Shown one piece after another: positions 8,172 to 16,447 of a DNA stretch of 64,000 bases. Position numbers and translations under genes: made by a program. Position 1 is the stretch's first letter, and each line of letters opens with the position of its first letter. Under the pieces are notes generated by a model that did not search any database, had not been told where the DNA came from, and worked only from the letters and a program-made list of their open reading frames with translations. This DNA comes from Natrinema hispanicum (GTDB lineage: Archaea > Halobacteriota > Halobacteria > Halobacteriales > Natrialbaceae): contig NZ_SHMP01000003.1 in the NCBI RefSeq assembly GCF_004217335.1, positions 372,001-436,000 of the forward strand, read 5' to 3'.

Positions 8172-8957
8172 CTAGCTCCGAAGCAGGCCGCCGTCGATCG
8201 GAATCTCGGCTCCGGTGACGAAACTCGCGCGTGGACTCGAGAGGAAGGCGACGACGTCGCCGAGCTCGCGGGGCTCGCCGATGCGATTCATCGGGATGTC
8301 GCCGGCCATCGCCGTCAGTCCCTCCTCGTAGTCGTCGTAGGTTCCCCGTTCGACCCTGGCATCGATGAGTTCCTCGATCCGAGCCGTTTCGATCGTCCCC
8401 GGCAACACCGCGTTCGCGCGGATTTCGGGTGCGAACTCCCGGGAAATCGTCTTGACGAGGCCGATCACGCCGCGGCGAACCGAGTTCGACAGCAGCAGGC
8501 CGTCGACGACTTCCCGGACGGTTCTGGAGGTGATACAGGTGATCGTCCCGTGGTCGGACTCGAGCAGGTGCTCGTAGCTCTCCTCGATCGTCCAGACGAC
8601 GCTCATCACCAGCAGGTCGTAGGCCTGGTACCAGTCCTGCTCGTCGGTCTCGAGAAAGGTCGTACTCGGCGGCCCGCCCGAGGACGTGACGAGGTGGTCG
8701 AGGCCGCCGAAGGCGTCGACGGTCTCGCGGACGAGGTGGGAGACATCGTCTGGGTCAGTCAGGTCGGCCTGCACCGCGAGCACGTCGCCTGAAGCCGTCG
8801 CGACGAGGTCATCGCGTGCGTCCGCGAGTCGCGCCGCGTCGCGGCCACAGATTGCGACGTTCGCGCCTTCTTCGGCGAGTGCCTGTGCGCTCGCAAAACC
8901 CAGACCGCTCGAGGACGCTGTCACCAACGCCGAAGTGTCGTCGAGTTCGAGGTCCAT
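8172..8957 (-). CDS. Short-chain dehydrogenase-like protein with altered active site
   Basis: A 261-residue Rossmann protein of the classical SDR length. The cofactor motif ALVTASSSGLG and the NAG-equivalent region (VTSSGGPPST) are present, and the C-terminus ends in the usual FVTGAEIPIDGG. The catalytic YxxxK is not evident: the matching segment reads LLSNSVRRGVIGLVK, aligning Ser and Arg with the usual Tyr and Lys. A subfamily annotated as 3-oxoacyl-ACP reductase-like shares this pattern. ATG 8957 is chosen over 9038 because the fold starts right after it. Substrate unknown. Confidence 0.85.
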   Translation of the reverse strand: MDLELDDTSALVTASSSGLGFASAQALAEEGANVAICGRDAARLADARDDLVATASGDVLAVQADLTDPDDVSHLVRETVDAFGGLDHLVTSSGGPPSTTFLETDEQDWYQAYDLLVMSVVWTIEESYEHLLESDHGTITCITSRTVREVVDGLLLSNSVRRGVIGLVKTISREFAPEIRANAVLPGTIETARIEELIDARVERGTYDDYEEGLTAMAGDIPMNRIGEPRELGDVVAFLSSPRASFVTGAEIPIDGGLLRS

Positions 8958-9076
8958 GCCTGACTCGACGACAGGCGCGTACAAATCTCTCGGGGAGCCG
9001 GCAGGTGGTCTCGCCGTGGCCGTCGAGAATCGCGACACTATCGGTCGACGAAAACGGACTGGATACCACCGATGTC

Positions 9077-9394
9077 ATGACCGCTGCTGTTCGTTGCGGG
9101 ACTGTTCGAAACCGCACGGGCGATCGGTCTCGACGACTCCGATAGCCTCTCGAAACCGATGCCGACAGCTGGAACAGCGATCGCCTCGTTCTGAGTATGG
9201 TGTTGCTCGCGCACGCGGCTCAGAACTTGCCGATCGGCACCGCGTACGCTGTCTGGACGGGGATCGGTGCGGTCGAGACGGCAACGCTCGGCATCGTGCT
9301 GTCCGACGAATCAGCAACAGTCGCTCGGGTCGCGTTTGTTTGCTGTATCGTCGTCGGGGTCGTGGGCCTCAACGTCATCTCGAGCGGGCACTGA
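9077..9394 (+). pseudogene. Broken small multidrug resistance (SMR/SugE-type) transporter
   Basis: The last 65 codons (from 9197) read as an SMR protein end: LPIGTAYAVWTGIGAVETA, then GIVLSDESATVARVAF and a final span. The missing N-terminal half lies upstream in another frame (from about 9084): LLFVAGLFETARAIGL then SDSLSKPMPTAGTAIASF and a TGA at about 9190. An ATG at 9077 is in frame with the C-terminal part but not with the middle, so at least two frame-changing indels are needed. The normally conserved Trp after the membrane Glu is also replaced. Together this is a decayed SMR gene; translation of the 65-codon remnant alone would lack the essential first helix. Confidence 0.72.
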
Positions 9395-9410
9395 CTGACA
9401 GAGGTCCGTC

Positions 9411-9869
9411 TCAGTCCTGGTGGCGGACCCGAACCATTCCCTCCGACGTGACGCCGACGATCAACGGCGTCGATACCTGTCGGCCCATAACCGCGTTGCC
9501 GGCGGCATCGCTGACGACCTTCATCAGATCCGGTGCGGTGTAATCGACCTTGACACCGGCCTCATCGCAGGCGTCGTAGACCAGTTCGGGCACGTCATAG
9601 AGGTCGGTTCCGGCAGGAACGCGAACCCGAACCGGCGCACGAAGCGCCTCCGCGAACGCGACCGTCTCACGGGCTTTCGCGACGTTCTCGCGGGCGCTTG
9701 ACTCGATCGATGAAACGTTCGCTCGAGAGGTGCCCAGCGCCTCGGCGATGTCGGCCTGCGAGACGTCGCGTTCGCGTAACGCGAGCACCTGTGCCTGCCG
9801 GTAGGTCAACACACTGGTCTCGGGATCGAACCCGATCTCCTCGAGGAGGTCCGCAACCTCGTCGATCAC
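9411..9869 (-). CDS. Tfx family DNA-binding protein
   Basis: Helix-turn-helix protein of about 152 residues from a GTG at 9869. The N-terminal half carries the Tfx-type HTH (SVLTYRQAQVLALRERDVS, then DIAEALGTSRANVSSIE), and the C-terminal half is the small ligand-like domain of the family. Tfx of methanogens binds the promoter of a molybdenum formylmethanofuran dehydrogenase operon; in haloarchaea the target is unknown. An in-frame ATG at 9947 would add 26 residues rich in Arg that the family lacks, so the GTG is preferred. It is convergent with the broken SMR gene. Confidence 0.82.
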   Translation of the reverse strand: MIDEVADLLEEIGFDPETSVLTYRQAQVLALRERDVSQADIAEALGTSRANVSSIESSARENVAKARETVAFAEALRAPVRVRVPAGTDLYDVPELVYDACDEAGVKVDYTAPDLMKVVSDAAGNAVMGRQVSTPLIVGVTSEGMVRVRHQD

Positions 9870-10022
9870 GGCGACCCGCCTCCGCCGACGTTGCAGGCTC
9901 GCGTAGCCATAGTAGCCTCTAGCCGTCGGCGGGATCAAAGCTTCCACGGTCCCGGCACTGGACGACTACGATGGTGGGACGAACGTCGGGCGACGGTGTA
10001 TGGAGAACGAACCCAGTCACAG

Positions 10023-10175
10023 TTAGTCGGCGGAGCGACCGGAGACGGGCTGGTCGTGTTCGGTTGACAGCACGCTCGAGCCAAGCGGTACGTTCGCCGT
10101 CGTATCACGCACTGTCAGGGCGAGAACGGCAATCGACAGACCGCTCCCAGTCAGGAAAACGAGATCTTGCCATAT
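10023..10175 (-). pseudogene. Truncated small membrane protein remnant
   Basis: The minus strand has a 50-codon open stretch reading IWQDLVFLTGSGLSIAVL, then ALTVRDTTANVPLGSSV, a short hydrophilic tail and TAA. It resembles the N-terminal half of a small haloarchaeal two-span protein (family pattern from memory: a WQDLVFL start and a TLRD...ANVPLGTS linker), but the second span is missing and no usual start codon lies in frame close upstream. Codon use is coding-like. Best read as a truncated copy; a leader-initiated small gene cannot be ruled out. Confidence 0.42.
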
Positions 10176-10300
10176 CAGCCTTATTACTAACTCGACATGG
10201 AGTTAATGATTCCAGGCATCAAACAGAGTCGATACACCGATCGATAACTGCGGGCACCCAAAGACGCGACGCAGGGGTCGTTCGGACCACTGACACCGGC

Positions 10301-11293
10301 TCAGTACTCGAGCGGCCAGCGCTCCTCCTCGAGGTCGGCAAGCGTATCGGCGACGCCATCAGCGAGGCGATACTCGGTTCCCTCTCTGACGACGGTCCCC
10401 TCGCGCGCTAGGTGCTCGAGGTGCGCGTAAGCCTCGCCGGGTCCGTGGAGGATGTGAATGTCCTCGAGGTCTCCGAATAGGTCGGCGCTGACGGTCCACG
10501 TATCACAGGGGCCGCGTCGGTCCAGCGCGTCGAGGACCCGCCAGGAGCGCTCCTCGTGGTGTTCGATGATGTACTGAGCACGACCAGCCGGGTCATCGAT
10601 CGGCGTCCGATGTCCCGGCCACGCGCGGTCGTAGTCGGCGTCGACGATTCCCTGTAGCGCACGGAGATACTTCTCGAGCGGTCGGTCGACGCGGACGTCT
10701 GCACCGCCGACGTTGGGCGTATAGACTGGCAACAGTGCATCGCCGGCAAAGACCTGGCGCTCGCCGTCGATGGCTGCCTCGAACATACAGAGCCCGGCGG
10801 CATGGCCGGAGGTGTGAACGACCTCGAGGTCGATGTCGGTGACCGAGAACGTCTCGCCATCCTCGAACGTGGTGACCGTCGGCGTCTCGACGGTCGTCTC
10901 GCCGTCGGTCAACCGCTCGCGAAGGGCTGCCTGTTTGTCTTCGGGCATTCCCCACTCTTCGAAGTACTGCCGGTAACGGTCGTCCATCGCGTTCCAGGCC
11001 GCTTCGTCGCCCTCGACGAGCGCCGCGTCGGCGGCGTGGACGTACACGTCAGCGCCGCTTTCAGCCTGAATCTCGCCGGCCAGCCCGCAGTGGTCGTGGT
11101 GCCAGTGAGTCAGCAGAATCCGGTCGATATCCGCTAGCCCGAGGCCGTGCTGGGAAAGTGCTGTCTCGAGTTGTTCGCGAGTCGTCGCCATCCAATCGCC
11201 GGTATCGATCAGCGTCACCGTCGAGCCATCCGCGAACAGATATGCGTTGTTATCACCTTCGAACGCAGCGTTCGACAGCGAGAGCCGTTCCAT
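10301..11293 (-). CDS. MBL-fold metallo-hydrolase with C-terminal winged helix
   Basis: A 330-residue protein with the metallo-beta-lactamase signature THWHHDHCG (HxHxDH), further ligands in HTSGHAAG and GDALLP, and a late His in WPGHRTPI. The C-terminal 80 residues (LEHLAREGTVVREGTEYRL) form a winged-helix-like dimer segment, as in LACTB2/RNase-like or glyoxalase II-like members. ATG 11293 is preferred to the GTG two codons earlier. The likely activity is hydrolysis of a thioester or ester with two zinc ions; the substrate is unknown. Confidence 0.88.
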   Translation of the reverse strand: MERLSLSNAAFEGDNNAYLFADGSTVTLIDTGDWMATTREQLETALSQHGLGLADIDRILLTHWHHDHCGLAGEIQAESGADVYVHAADAALVEGDEAAWNAMDDRYRQYFEEWGMPEDKQAALRERLTDGETTVETPTVTTFEDGETFSVTDIDLEVVHTSGHAAGLCMFEAAIDGERQVFAGDALLPVYTPNVGGADVRVDRPLEKYLRALQGIVDADYDRAWPGHRTPIDDPAGRAQYIIEHHEERSWRVLDALDRRGPCDTWTVSADLFGDLEDIHILHGPGEAYAHLEHLAREGTVVREGTEYRLADGVADTLADLEEERWPLEY

Positions 11294-11562
11294 GAACACG
11301 TATCACACGCTCGTCGAGAAAACGTTACCTGAAGCGGTCCAGGAGAGCCGAGACCGTGTTCGCGACCACGACCAGTCGGATTCTCTCGCGCAAAGAATAT
11401 TACAGCGACAAGCACGGTGGTCGCGACGAGAACGGCCGCCACCGTGCGGTCGGTCGGGTCGGCGACGACTTCAATCGAGATGTCGATGCCGTCAGCCGTG
11501 TCAGCGGCTGTCTCGTCCTGTCCGGACTCGCCACGACCCGCGTCGACTGTCCACTCGAGACG
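11294..11562. other. Gap with a degraded reading frame containing one membrane span
   Basis: Between the MBL start and the TRAM stop the minus strand stays open directly after the TRAM stop codon, in the same frame. It encodes an acidic segment (GQDETAADTADGIDISIEVV) and one hydrophobic span (VAAVLVATTVLVAVIFFA) before running into the MBL gene. There is no ATG; a GTG at 11442 exists. It may be a decayed gene or a former extension. No other element was seen. Confidence 0.4.
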
Positions 11563-12030
11563 CTAGGAGCCCCAGAAGTTTTCGCGGCTACCGAGTCGCT
11601 CACGGTCGGGCGAGCGATCGCCATCGGCTTCGGCTTCGGCTTCGTCATCGATGTCGTCTGCCGTTGCGGACTCGTCGTCCTCGTCTTCGTCGGGTTCCAT
11701 CGGCAAGAGCTCGAGTTCCTCTGCTCGGGCGTGATTGCTGTGGACCCGCGTAATTTCGACGCGAGCGCGCGCTTCCGGCAGGACGCCGTCGACCATCACG
11801 ATGAACCCGTCCTCGGTTCGGCCGACGCCGGCACCGCTTTCGTGCATGTCGACGACGTCGATGACGACCTCCTCGCCTGCCTTGACCGGCTGGGTTTTGA
11901 GATCCTCGATCGGCTGGTTGTAGTGGTTACACCACTCCTTGCCACCCCGGTCGCCGTAGTGTTGGCATCCCATACCCGAGATCCGTTCGGAGAACTCCGG
12001 GCAGTCGTCGGCGAGTGGACAGTCTGCCAT
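11563..12030 (-). CDS. TRAM-domain protein with N-terminal Cys motif
   Basis: A 155-residue protein. The first 45 residues are Cys-rich (CPLADDCPEFSERISGMGC, then a WCNHYNQP segment), suggesting a metal site. A TRAM domain follows (about 55-115: VKAGEEVVIDVVDMHESGAG, GFIVMVDGVLPEARARVEI), a beta-barrel that binds RNA in tRNA methyltransferases and in archaeal cold-shock-like TRAM proteins. The C-terminal 40 residues are highly acidic and probably disordered. ATG 12030 is chosen because the upstream frame to 12114 is not family-like. Likely an RNA-binding or RNA-chaperone protein. Confidence 0.85.
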   Translation of the reverse strand: MADCPLADDCPEFSERISGMGCQHYGDRGGKEWCNHYNQPIEDLKTQPVKAGEEVVIDVVDMHESGAGVGRTEDGFIVMVDGVLPEARARVEITRVHSNHARAEELELLPMEPDEDEDDESATADDIDDEAEAEADGDRSPDRERLGSRENFWGS

Positions 12031-12236
12031 GCACAGTACTACTGGCGGCGGTGTTAAACCGTTTCCGTCTTCGAGACGGTGACGGGAGACGAACAAAACG
12101 CTGGTAGCAAACAATAGGGACAGTGAAAGCAGATCTAACTCAGCGCGAATAATTATTAAAATATGGTAGCTAAACAGGGGGTGAATAGCTTCCGATTTCG
12201 AAAAGGTTTACGGGGTGGGCGTTGCACTATCCCATG

Positions 12237-13028
12237 ATGAAAATTCTCGTTACGGTCAAAGAGGTGGCGACCGTCGAAGACGAGTTCGAAATCGAAGGAA
12301 CCGAAATCGCGGGCAAGTACCTCGGTGCCGACTTGAACGAGTGGGACGACTACGCGATCGAAGAGGCCGTCCAGCTCCAAGAAGACGGAATCGCCGACGA
12401 AGTCGTCGCGGTCACCATCGGCCCGGAAGACTGTGAACAGACCATCCGGCAGGCACTCGCGAAGGGCGCAGACCGTGCCGTCCGCGTCTGGGACGACGCC
12501 TTAGCGGACGTCGACTTACTCGACGTCAACGCCAAGACCGAAATCCTGAGCGCCGTCATCGAGGCCGAAGAGCCTGACCTCGTACTGTCCGGCGTCCAGG
12601 CTGGCGACGACAGCTTCGGCGCGACCGGCGTTTCGGTCGCCGAACAGCTCGGCTTCCAGTGGGGTGCCGTCGTCAATCACTTAGAACACGATTTCGAGGA
12701 CGGCGTCGCCTCCGTGCGACGCGAACTCGAGGGCGGCGTCGAAGAGCTGACCGACATCGAGCTTCCGGCAGTGCTGACGATCCAGACGGGGATCAACGAG
12801 CCCCGGTATGCGAGCCTGCGGGGCATTCGGCAGGCCCAGCGCAAGGAACTCGACGTCCAGACGCTCGCCGACATCGGCGTCGACGAGAGCGCGATCGAAA
12901 CCGAACTCGAGCTGACCGACATGTACGAGCCCGAAAGCGAAAGCGACGTGACGACCTGGGAGGGCGGTGCTGAAGAGACGGCCGGGGAGCTCGGTGAACT
13001 GCTCCGCGAGAAGGGGGTGGCACAATGA
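12237..13028 (+). CDS. etfB: Electron transfer flavoprotein subunit beta
   Basis: A 263-residue EtfB/FixA protein: MKILVTVKEV start, AMP/FAD-binding region (LVLSGVQAGDDSFGATG) and the C-terminal docking segment (PRYASLRGIRQAQRKEL). With EtfA it passes electrons from acyl-CoA dehydrogenases or related flavoproteins to the membrane quinone pool. The ATG at 12234 is one codon upstream and equally possible. The stop overlaps the etfA start (ATGA), a sign of translational coupling. An AT-rich stretch at about 12150-12215 contains the likely promoter. Confidence 0.95.
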   Translation: MKILVTVKEVATVEDEFEIEGTEIAGKYLGADLNEWDDYAIEEAVQLQEDGIADEVVAVTIGPEDCEQTIRQALAKGADRAVRVWDDALADVDLLDVNAKTEILSAVIEAEEPDLVLSGVQAGDDSFGATGVSVAEQLGFQWGAVVNHLEHDFEDGVASVRRELEGGVEELTDIELPAVLTIQTGINEPRYASLRGIRQAQRKELDVQTLADIGVDESAIETELELTDMYEPESESDVTTWEGGAEETAGELGELLREKGVAQ

Positions 13029-13978
13029 GCGACGTCCTCGCAGTCGCGGACCACCGCCGCGGAGACCTCCGCGATGTCAGCTACGAGCTCATCACCGCCG
13101 GCCGTGAACTCGCCGACGAAACCGGCGGCGACCTCCATCTGGCGGTCATCAGCGGCACCGTCGACGACTTCGCGGACAAACTCAACCGCGACGGCGTCAA
13201 CGCGATCCACACCGTCGACCACGGCGAGGAGTTCAACCACGACGTCTACGCACAAGCGGTCACGCAGCTCTACGACGAACTCGCCCCACAGTACGTCGTG
13301 ACGCCCAACAGCGTCAACGGACTCGATTACGCGCCCGCCGTCGCGAACGAGCTCGACCTGCCGGTCGTCACCGACACCGTCGATCTCGAGGCCGACGGCG
13401 AGACCCTCGTTGCCACCCGCGAGATGTACGGCGGCAAGGTCGAGACGACCACCGAACTCGAGGGCGACGCCGTCGTGACGATCCGCGGTGCCGAGTGGCC
13501 CGCCGCCGAGGGCACCGGCGACGCCGCGATCGAGGCCTTCGATGTCGACATCGACGAGGAGACAGTCGGCTCGACCGTCACCGGCTTCGAGGAAGTCGGC
13601 GGCGGCGACGTCGATATCAGCGAGGCCGACCTGCTGGTGTCGGTCGGCCGCGGGATCGAAGAAGAGGAGAACCTCGAGATGATCCGTGAACTGGCTGACG
13701 CACTCGACGCGACGCTGTCGTCCTCGCGCCCGATCGTCGACAACGGCTGGCTGCCGAAGAACCGTCAGGTCGGCCAGTCGGGGAAGGTCGTCACGCCCGA
13801 CGTCTACATCGCGATCGGTATCTCGGGTGCCGTCCAGCACGTCGCTGGCATGAAAGGCTCCGATACGATCGTCGCGATCAACACCGACCCCAACGCGCCG
13901 ATCATGGACATTGCCGACTACGCGATCGTCGACGACCTCTTCGATGTCGTCCCCGAACTCATCGACGAATTCCAGTAA
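13025..13978 (+). CDS. etfA: Electron transfer flavoprotein subunit alpha
   Basis: A 317-residue EtfA/FixB protein. The C-terminal FAD-binding domain is canonical: [20 protein letters not shown], then [16 protein letters not shown] and [12 protein letters not shown]. It forms the heterodimer with EtfB and holds the FAD. Its stop codon (TAA at 13976-13978) is followed by a repeated copy of its last codons 137 bp downstream (see repeat 13946-14141). Confidence 0.95.
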   Translation: MSDVLAVADHRRGDLRDVSYELITAGRELADETGGDLHLAVISGTVDDFADKLNRDGVNAIHTVDHGEEFNHDVYAQAVTQLYDELAPQYVVTPNSVNGLDYAPAVANELDLPVVTDTVDLEADGETLVATREMYGGKVETTTELEGDAVVTIRGAEWPAAEGTGDAAIEAFDVDIDEETVGSTVTGFEEVGGGDVDISEADLLVSVGRGIEEEENLEMIRELADALDATLSSSRPIVDNGWLPKNRQVGQSGKVVTPDVYIAIGISGAVQHVAGMKGSDTIVAINTDPNAPIMDIADYAIVDDLFDVVPELIDEFQ

Positions 13979-14141
13979 CTGTATCGCGAACGAGCATCGC
14001 GAGTGTGCGGCTTTTTGATCCAGATTTTTCGCGAGTGGTCGCGAATCCGTGAGCGACCCGAGCGAAAAAAAGGTGGTCGCACGTCGTCCCCGAACTCATC
14101 GACGAATTCCAGTAGCCAAACCGCGAACGAGCAGCGCGAGT
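13946..14141 (+). repeat. etfA tail duplication enclosing the ~55-bp element (copy A)
   Basis: The last 32 bases before and into the etfA stop (13946-13977) recur without change at 14083-14114, and similarity continues past the stop (13985-14004 against 14122-14141), all at a constant 137-bp offset. The second copy ends in TAG instead of TAA. Between the copies lies a short element (core 14021-14075) beginning CAGATTTTTCGCGAG and ending CGAGCGAAAAAAAGGTG. The 13979-14296 gap holds no gene; it also has a palindromic run (TGAACGGAGTGAACGA) near 14157-14172. Confidence 0.88.
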
Positions 14142-14296
14142 AAGCTATTGTCCTCGTGAACGGAGTGAACGAGGGCTTGGCAGAGCTGCGCTTTTCCGGT
14201 GTTTTTGATCGGTATCTTTCGTAGAGGCCACTAATCGTGCAAAAATTTCGTTTCGGATCCGTCAGCTACTTTTCTACCCACTCCTAAGCGCGGTTG

Positions 14297-15139
14297 ATGG
14301 AACTGCTGGAGCGCCGACGGGCACTGATCGAAAAGCGCCTCGTCGAGGTGGTCGAAGGGGTCGAGCCCGAGACGCTCTCCAACGAAGTTCGCCATATCGC
14401 GCTCTCCGGGGGGAAACGCGTCCGGCCGATGGTGACGCTGTTGGCCTGCGAAACGGTGGGTGGACGGGCAGAGGACGCCGTCGAGTTCGGCGTCGGTATC
14501 GAACTCGTCCATACGGCGTCGCTTGTCATCGACGACATCATCGATCGCTCCGAACTGCGACGCGGGACGACTAGCACCTGGGCAGAGTTCGGTCACGGCC
14601 CGGCGATTATCACCAGCGACGGCTTACTGGGGGAGGCGTTCGCGCTCTTTTCGCCCGATCCGGACGCGACGCGCGTCGTCGCCGAGGCGATGGTCGAACT
14701 TGGCGTCGGCGAGGCGACCGAACTGGCAGCCAAGCCAGCCAACGAAGACGAGTACATGACGCTCGCGCGTCGGAAGACCGGCGCACTGTTCCGAGCCGCA
14801 GCGGAGCTCGGGGCGATCGCTGCCGACTCCGACCCCGTCACCGTCGATGCACTGGGTGAATACGCAGAACGGGTCGGCGTTGCCTTCCAGATCAGAGACG
14901 ACGTGTTAGACGCCGTCGCCGATCCCGAGGCCCTCGGCAAACCGACCGGCCACGACGCTGCTCTCGAGCGGCCGTCGGTCGTGCAGGTGACTGATCTCAC
15001 GCCGGACGAGGCCAACGCCGCCGCCCGGCGGGAAGCCGACCGCGCGATCGACGCCTTAGATCGCGTCGAGGTCGCTGATTCCGACGCCCGACAGTATCTC
15101 CTCGAACTCGCGGAGTTCGTCGTTCAACGTGAACGGTAA
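14297..15139 (+). CDS. Polyprenyl (isoprenoid) diphosphate synthase
   Basis: A 280-residue trans-prenyltransferase with both Asp-rich motifs: LVIDDIIDRSELRRG (first, DDxxD) and FQIRDDVLDAV (second). KRVRPM near the N-terminus supplies the diphosphate-binding Lys/Arg. It condenses isopentenyl diphosphate with an allylic diphosphate, for membrane lipid, quinone or carotenoid precursors. It is shorter than the roughly 350-residue GGPP synthase of the group, and chain length cannot be told from sequence. ATG 14297 preferred over a TTG one codon earlier. Confidence 0.92.
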   Translation: MELLERRRALIEKRLVEVVEGVEPETLSNEVRHIALSGGKRVRPMVTLLACETVGGRAEDAVEFGVGIELVHTASLVIDDIIDRSELRRGTTSTWAEFGHGPAIITSDGLLGEAFALFSPDPDATRVVAEAMVELGVGEATELAAKPANEDEYMTLARRKTGALFRAAAELGAIAADSDPVTVDALGEYAERVGVAFQIRDDVLDAVADPEALGKPTGHDAALERPSVVQVTDLTPDEANAAARREADRAIDALDRVEVADSDARQYLLELAEFVVQRER

Positions 15140-15148
15140 CACAACTCG

Positions 15149-16264
15149 TCAGACTCGCTCAGCCTGTTTCGTTCCCTCCTCGTGCTCCGTGTCGGATAGT
15201 CGTGATTCTGCGACAGCAAACGTGAGTGTGCTTATAATTCCTAGCACCGTCCCTGCGGTCAGCGCCACCGCGAGATACGTCATCTCGACAGTCCCGAGGA
15301 AGAACGCGCTCACCGCATGAAGGACGACCGCGATCGAAAGCACGTAGAAGGGTGCGTTGAGATACCGCCACTCGAGCGAGCCAGCAATGTACTCGTCAGT
15401 GATCTGACCGAGACTGGTCGTCAGTCCCGCCGCGGCAAACCAGTGGATCGAGCCATAGACGAGCGCGGCGAGGATGACCGGAGCCTCGAGGTCGCCACCG
15501 GACGACGCCCGGATGGCTGCGAGACTGTCGCGTCCACTGACGCCACCAAGGACGAACAGAGCGGCGGCGACGACGTACGCAAACAGGGTCGTCCGGCCGG
15601 CGTATAGCGATCGGCGCGCGCGTTCGACGGCTGTATCGAGCCGGTCACCAAGGCCAAGTCCACGTGAGATGAGATATAGCCCAAGCAGTGTCGACGTCGT
15701 TCCCAACACCATTCCTGGGAGGTTCAGGACGGCTCCGACCAGCGCGAGCGGGTAGATCAATAGGAGAATGCCAAGCGGGATGAGGACCGTCCCGCGCGTC
15801 TCGGGGTCGTCGAGCACTTGCTTGATCGTGTAGTACATCGACTCTAAGTTCTGGGCCTGCCGGACGACGACCCGCCGGACGCCGTCGATGGGGACCCGCG
15901 AGCGGATGATCGGGATAACGGATTCGTCCTGTGCACCGTCGGTGATCACGAGCGCAGTGACGTCTTCGCCAGTCGAGAGACTCGCGAGGACGGTATCGAC
16001 CTCGTCACCGACCTCGCGGTTGGCACTAACGTCGCCCTGATCGTTGCCGGTGACGACGGCGACCTCGACGCTCTCGTCGCGTTCGGCGAGATCGTCGTAG
16101 ATATGCAATCCCTGGAAGATGACGTTGACGTCCGAGTCCTCCGGGTCCGCGGTCGCGAGGGCGACGGCCGCCTCCTCGACTGGGTCGCGACCGATGACCG
16201 GCGTCGAAAAGCCGGTCTTGCGGCCGAGATCGTCGTCGAGGTCGACACAGAGGACCAGCAGCAT
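15149..16264 (-). CDS. DUF373 family membrane protein
   Basis: A 371-residue protein. The N-terminal 150 residues form a soluble alpha/beta domain (MLLVLCVDLDDDLGRKTG start, VALATADPEDSDVNVIF, VAVVTGNDQGD), followed by six or seven membrane spans from about residue 175 (TVLIPLGILLLIYPLALVG onward). This is the archaeal DUF373 architecture; the function is unknown. ATG 16264 starts the conserved VCVDLDDD core; the frame extending to 16747 overlaps the divergent radical SAM gene and is rejected. Shares a 183-base intergenic region with that gene. Confidence 0.88.
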   Translation of the reverse strand: MLLVLCVDLDDDLGRKTGFSTPVIGRDPVEEAAVALATADPEDSDVNVIFQGLHIYDDLAERDESVEVAVVTGNDQGDVSANREVGDEVDTVLASLSTGEDVTALVITDGAQDESVIPIIRSRVPIDGVRRVVVRQAQNLESMYYTIKQVLDDPETRGTVLIPLGILLLIYPLALVGAVLNLPGMVLGTTSTLLGLYLISRGLGLGDRLDTAVERARRSLYAGRTTLFAYVVAAALFVLGGVSGRDSLAAIRASSGGDLEAPVILAALVYGSIHWFAAAGLTTSLGQITDEYIAGSLEWRYLNAPFYVLSIAVVLHAVSAFFLGTVEMTYLAVALTAGTVLGIISTLTFAVAESRLSDTEHEEGTKQAERV

Positions 16265-16447
16265 CGGCTCATAGTTGCACACCGCGCTATTTCCGTCTTC
16301 TGGGACGGACCATCCCAGTCCGTGTCCGATGGGCGTCGGATCGCATCGAGACACTCGAACGGGTCGACCCACGAGACGGATCAACGGGGCACAGCGACGA
16401 CGTGGATTCGTACCCCTTTTGAGGCTCGGACGGGTACGTTTGTCCGA

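Noticed and set aside
9971-10411. 146-codon plus-strand frame
   Set aside because: Arg/Ser-rich shadow overlapping the MBL gene end; no start signal or domain.
11215-11442. 75-codon minus-strand frame from a GTG considered as a gene
   Set aside because: It overlaps the start of the MBL gene by about 80 bases and its second half is not coding-like; listed instead as a degraded frame.
12677-13840. 387-codon minus-strand frame across etfB/etfA
   Set aside because: Antisense to two well supported genes, no recognisable domain, low-complexity Ser-rich end.
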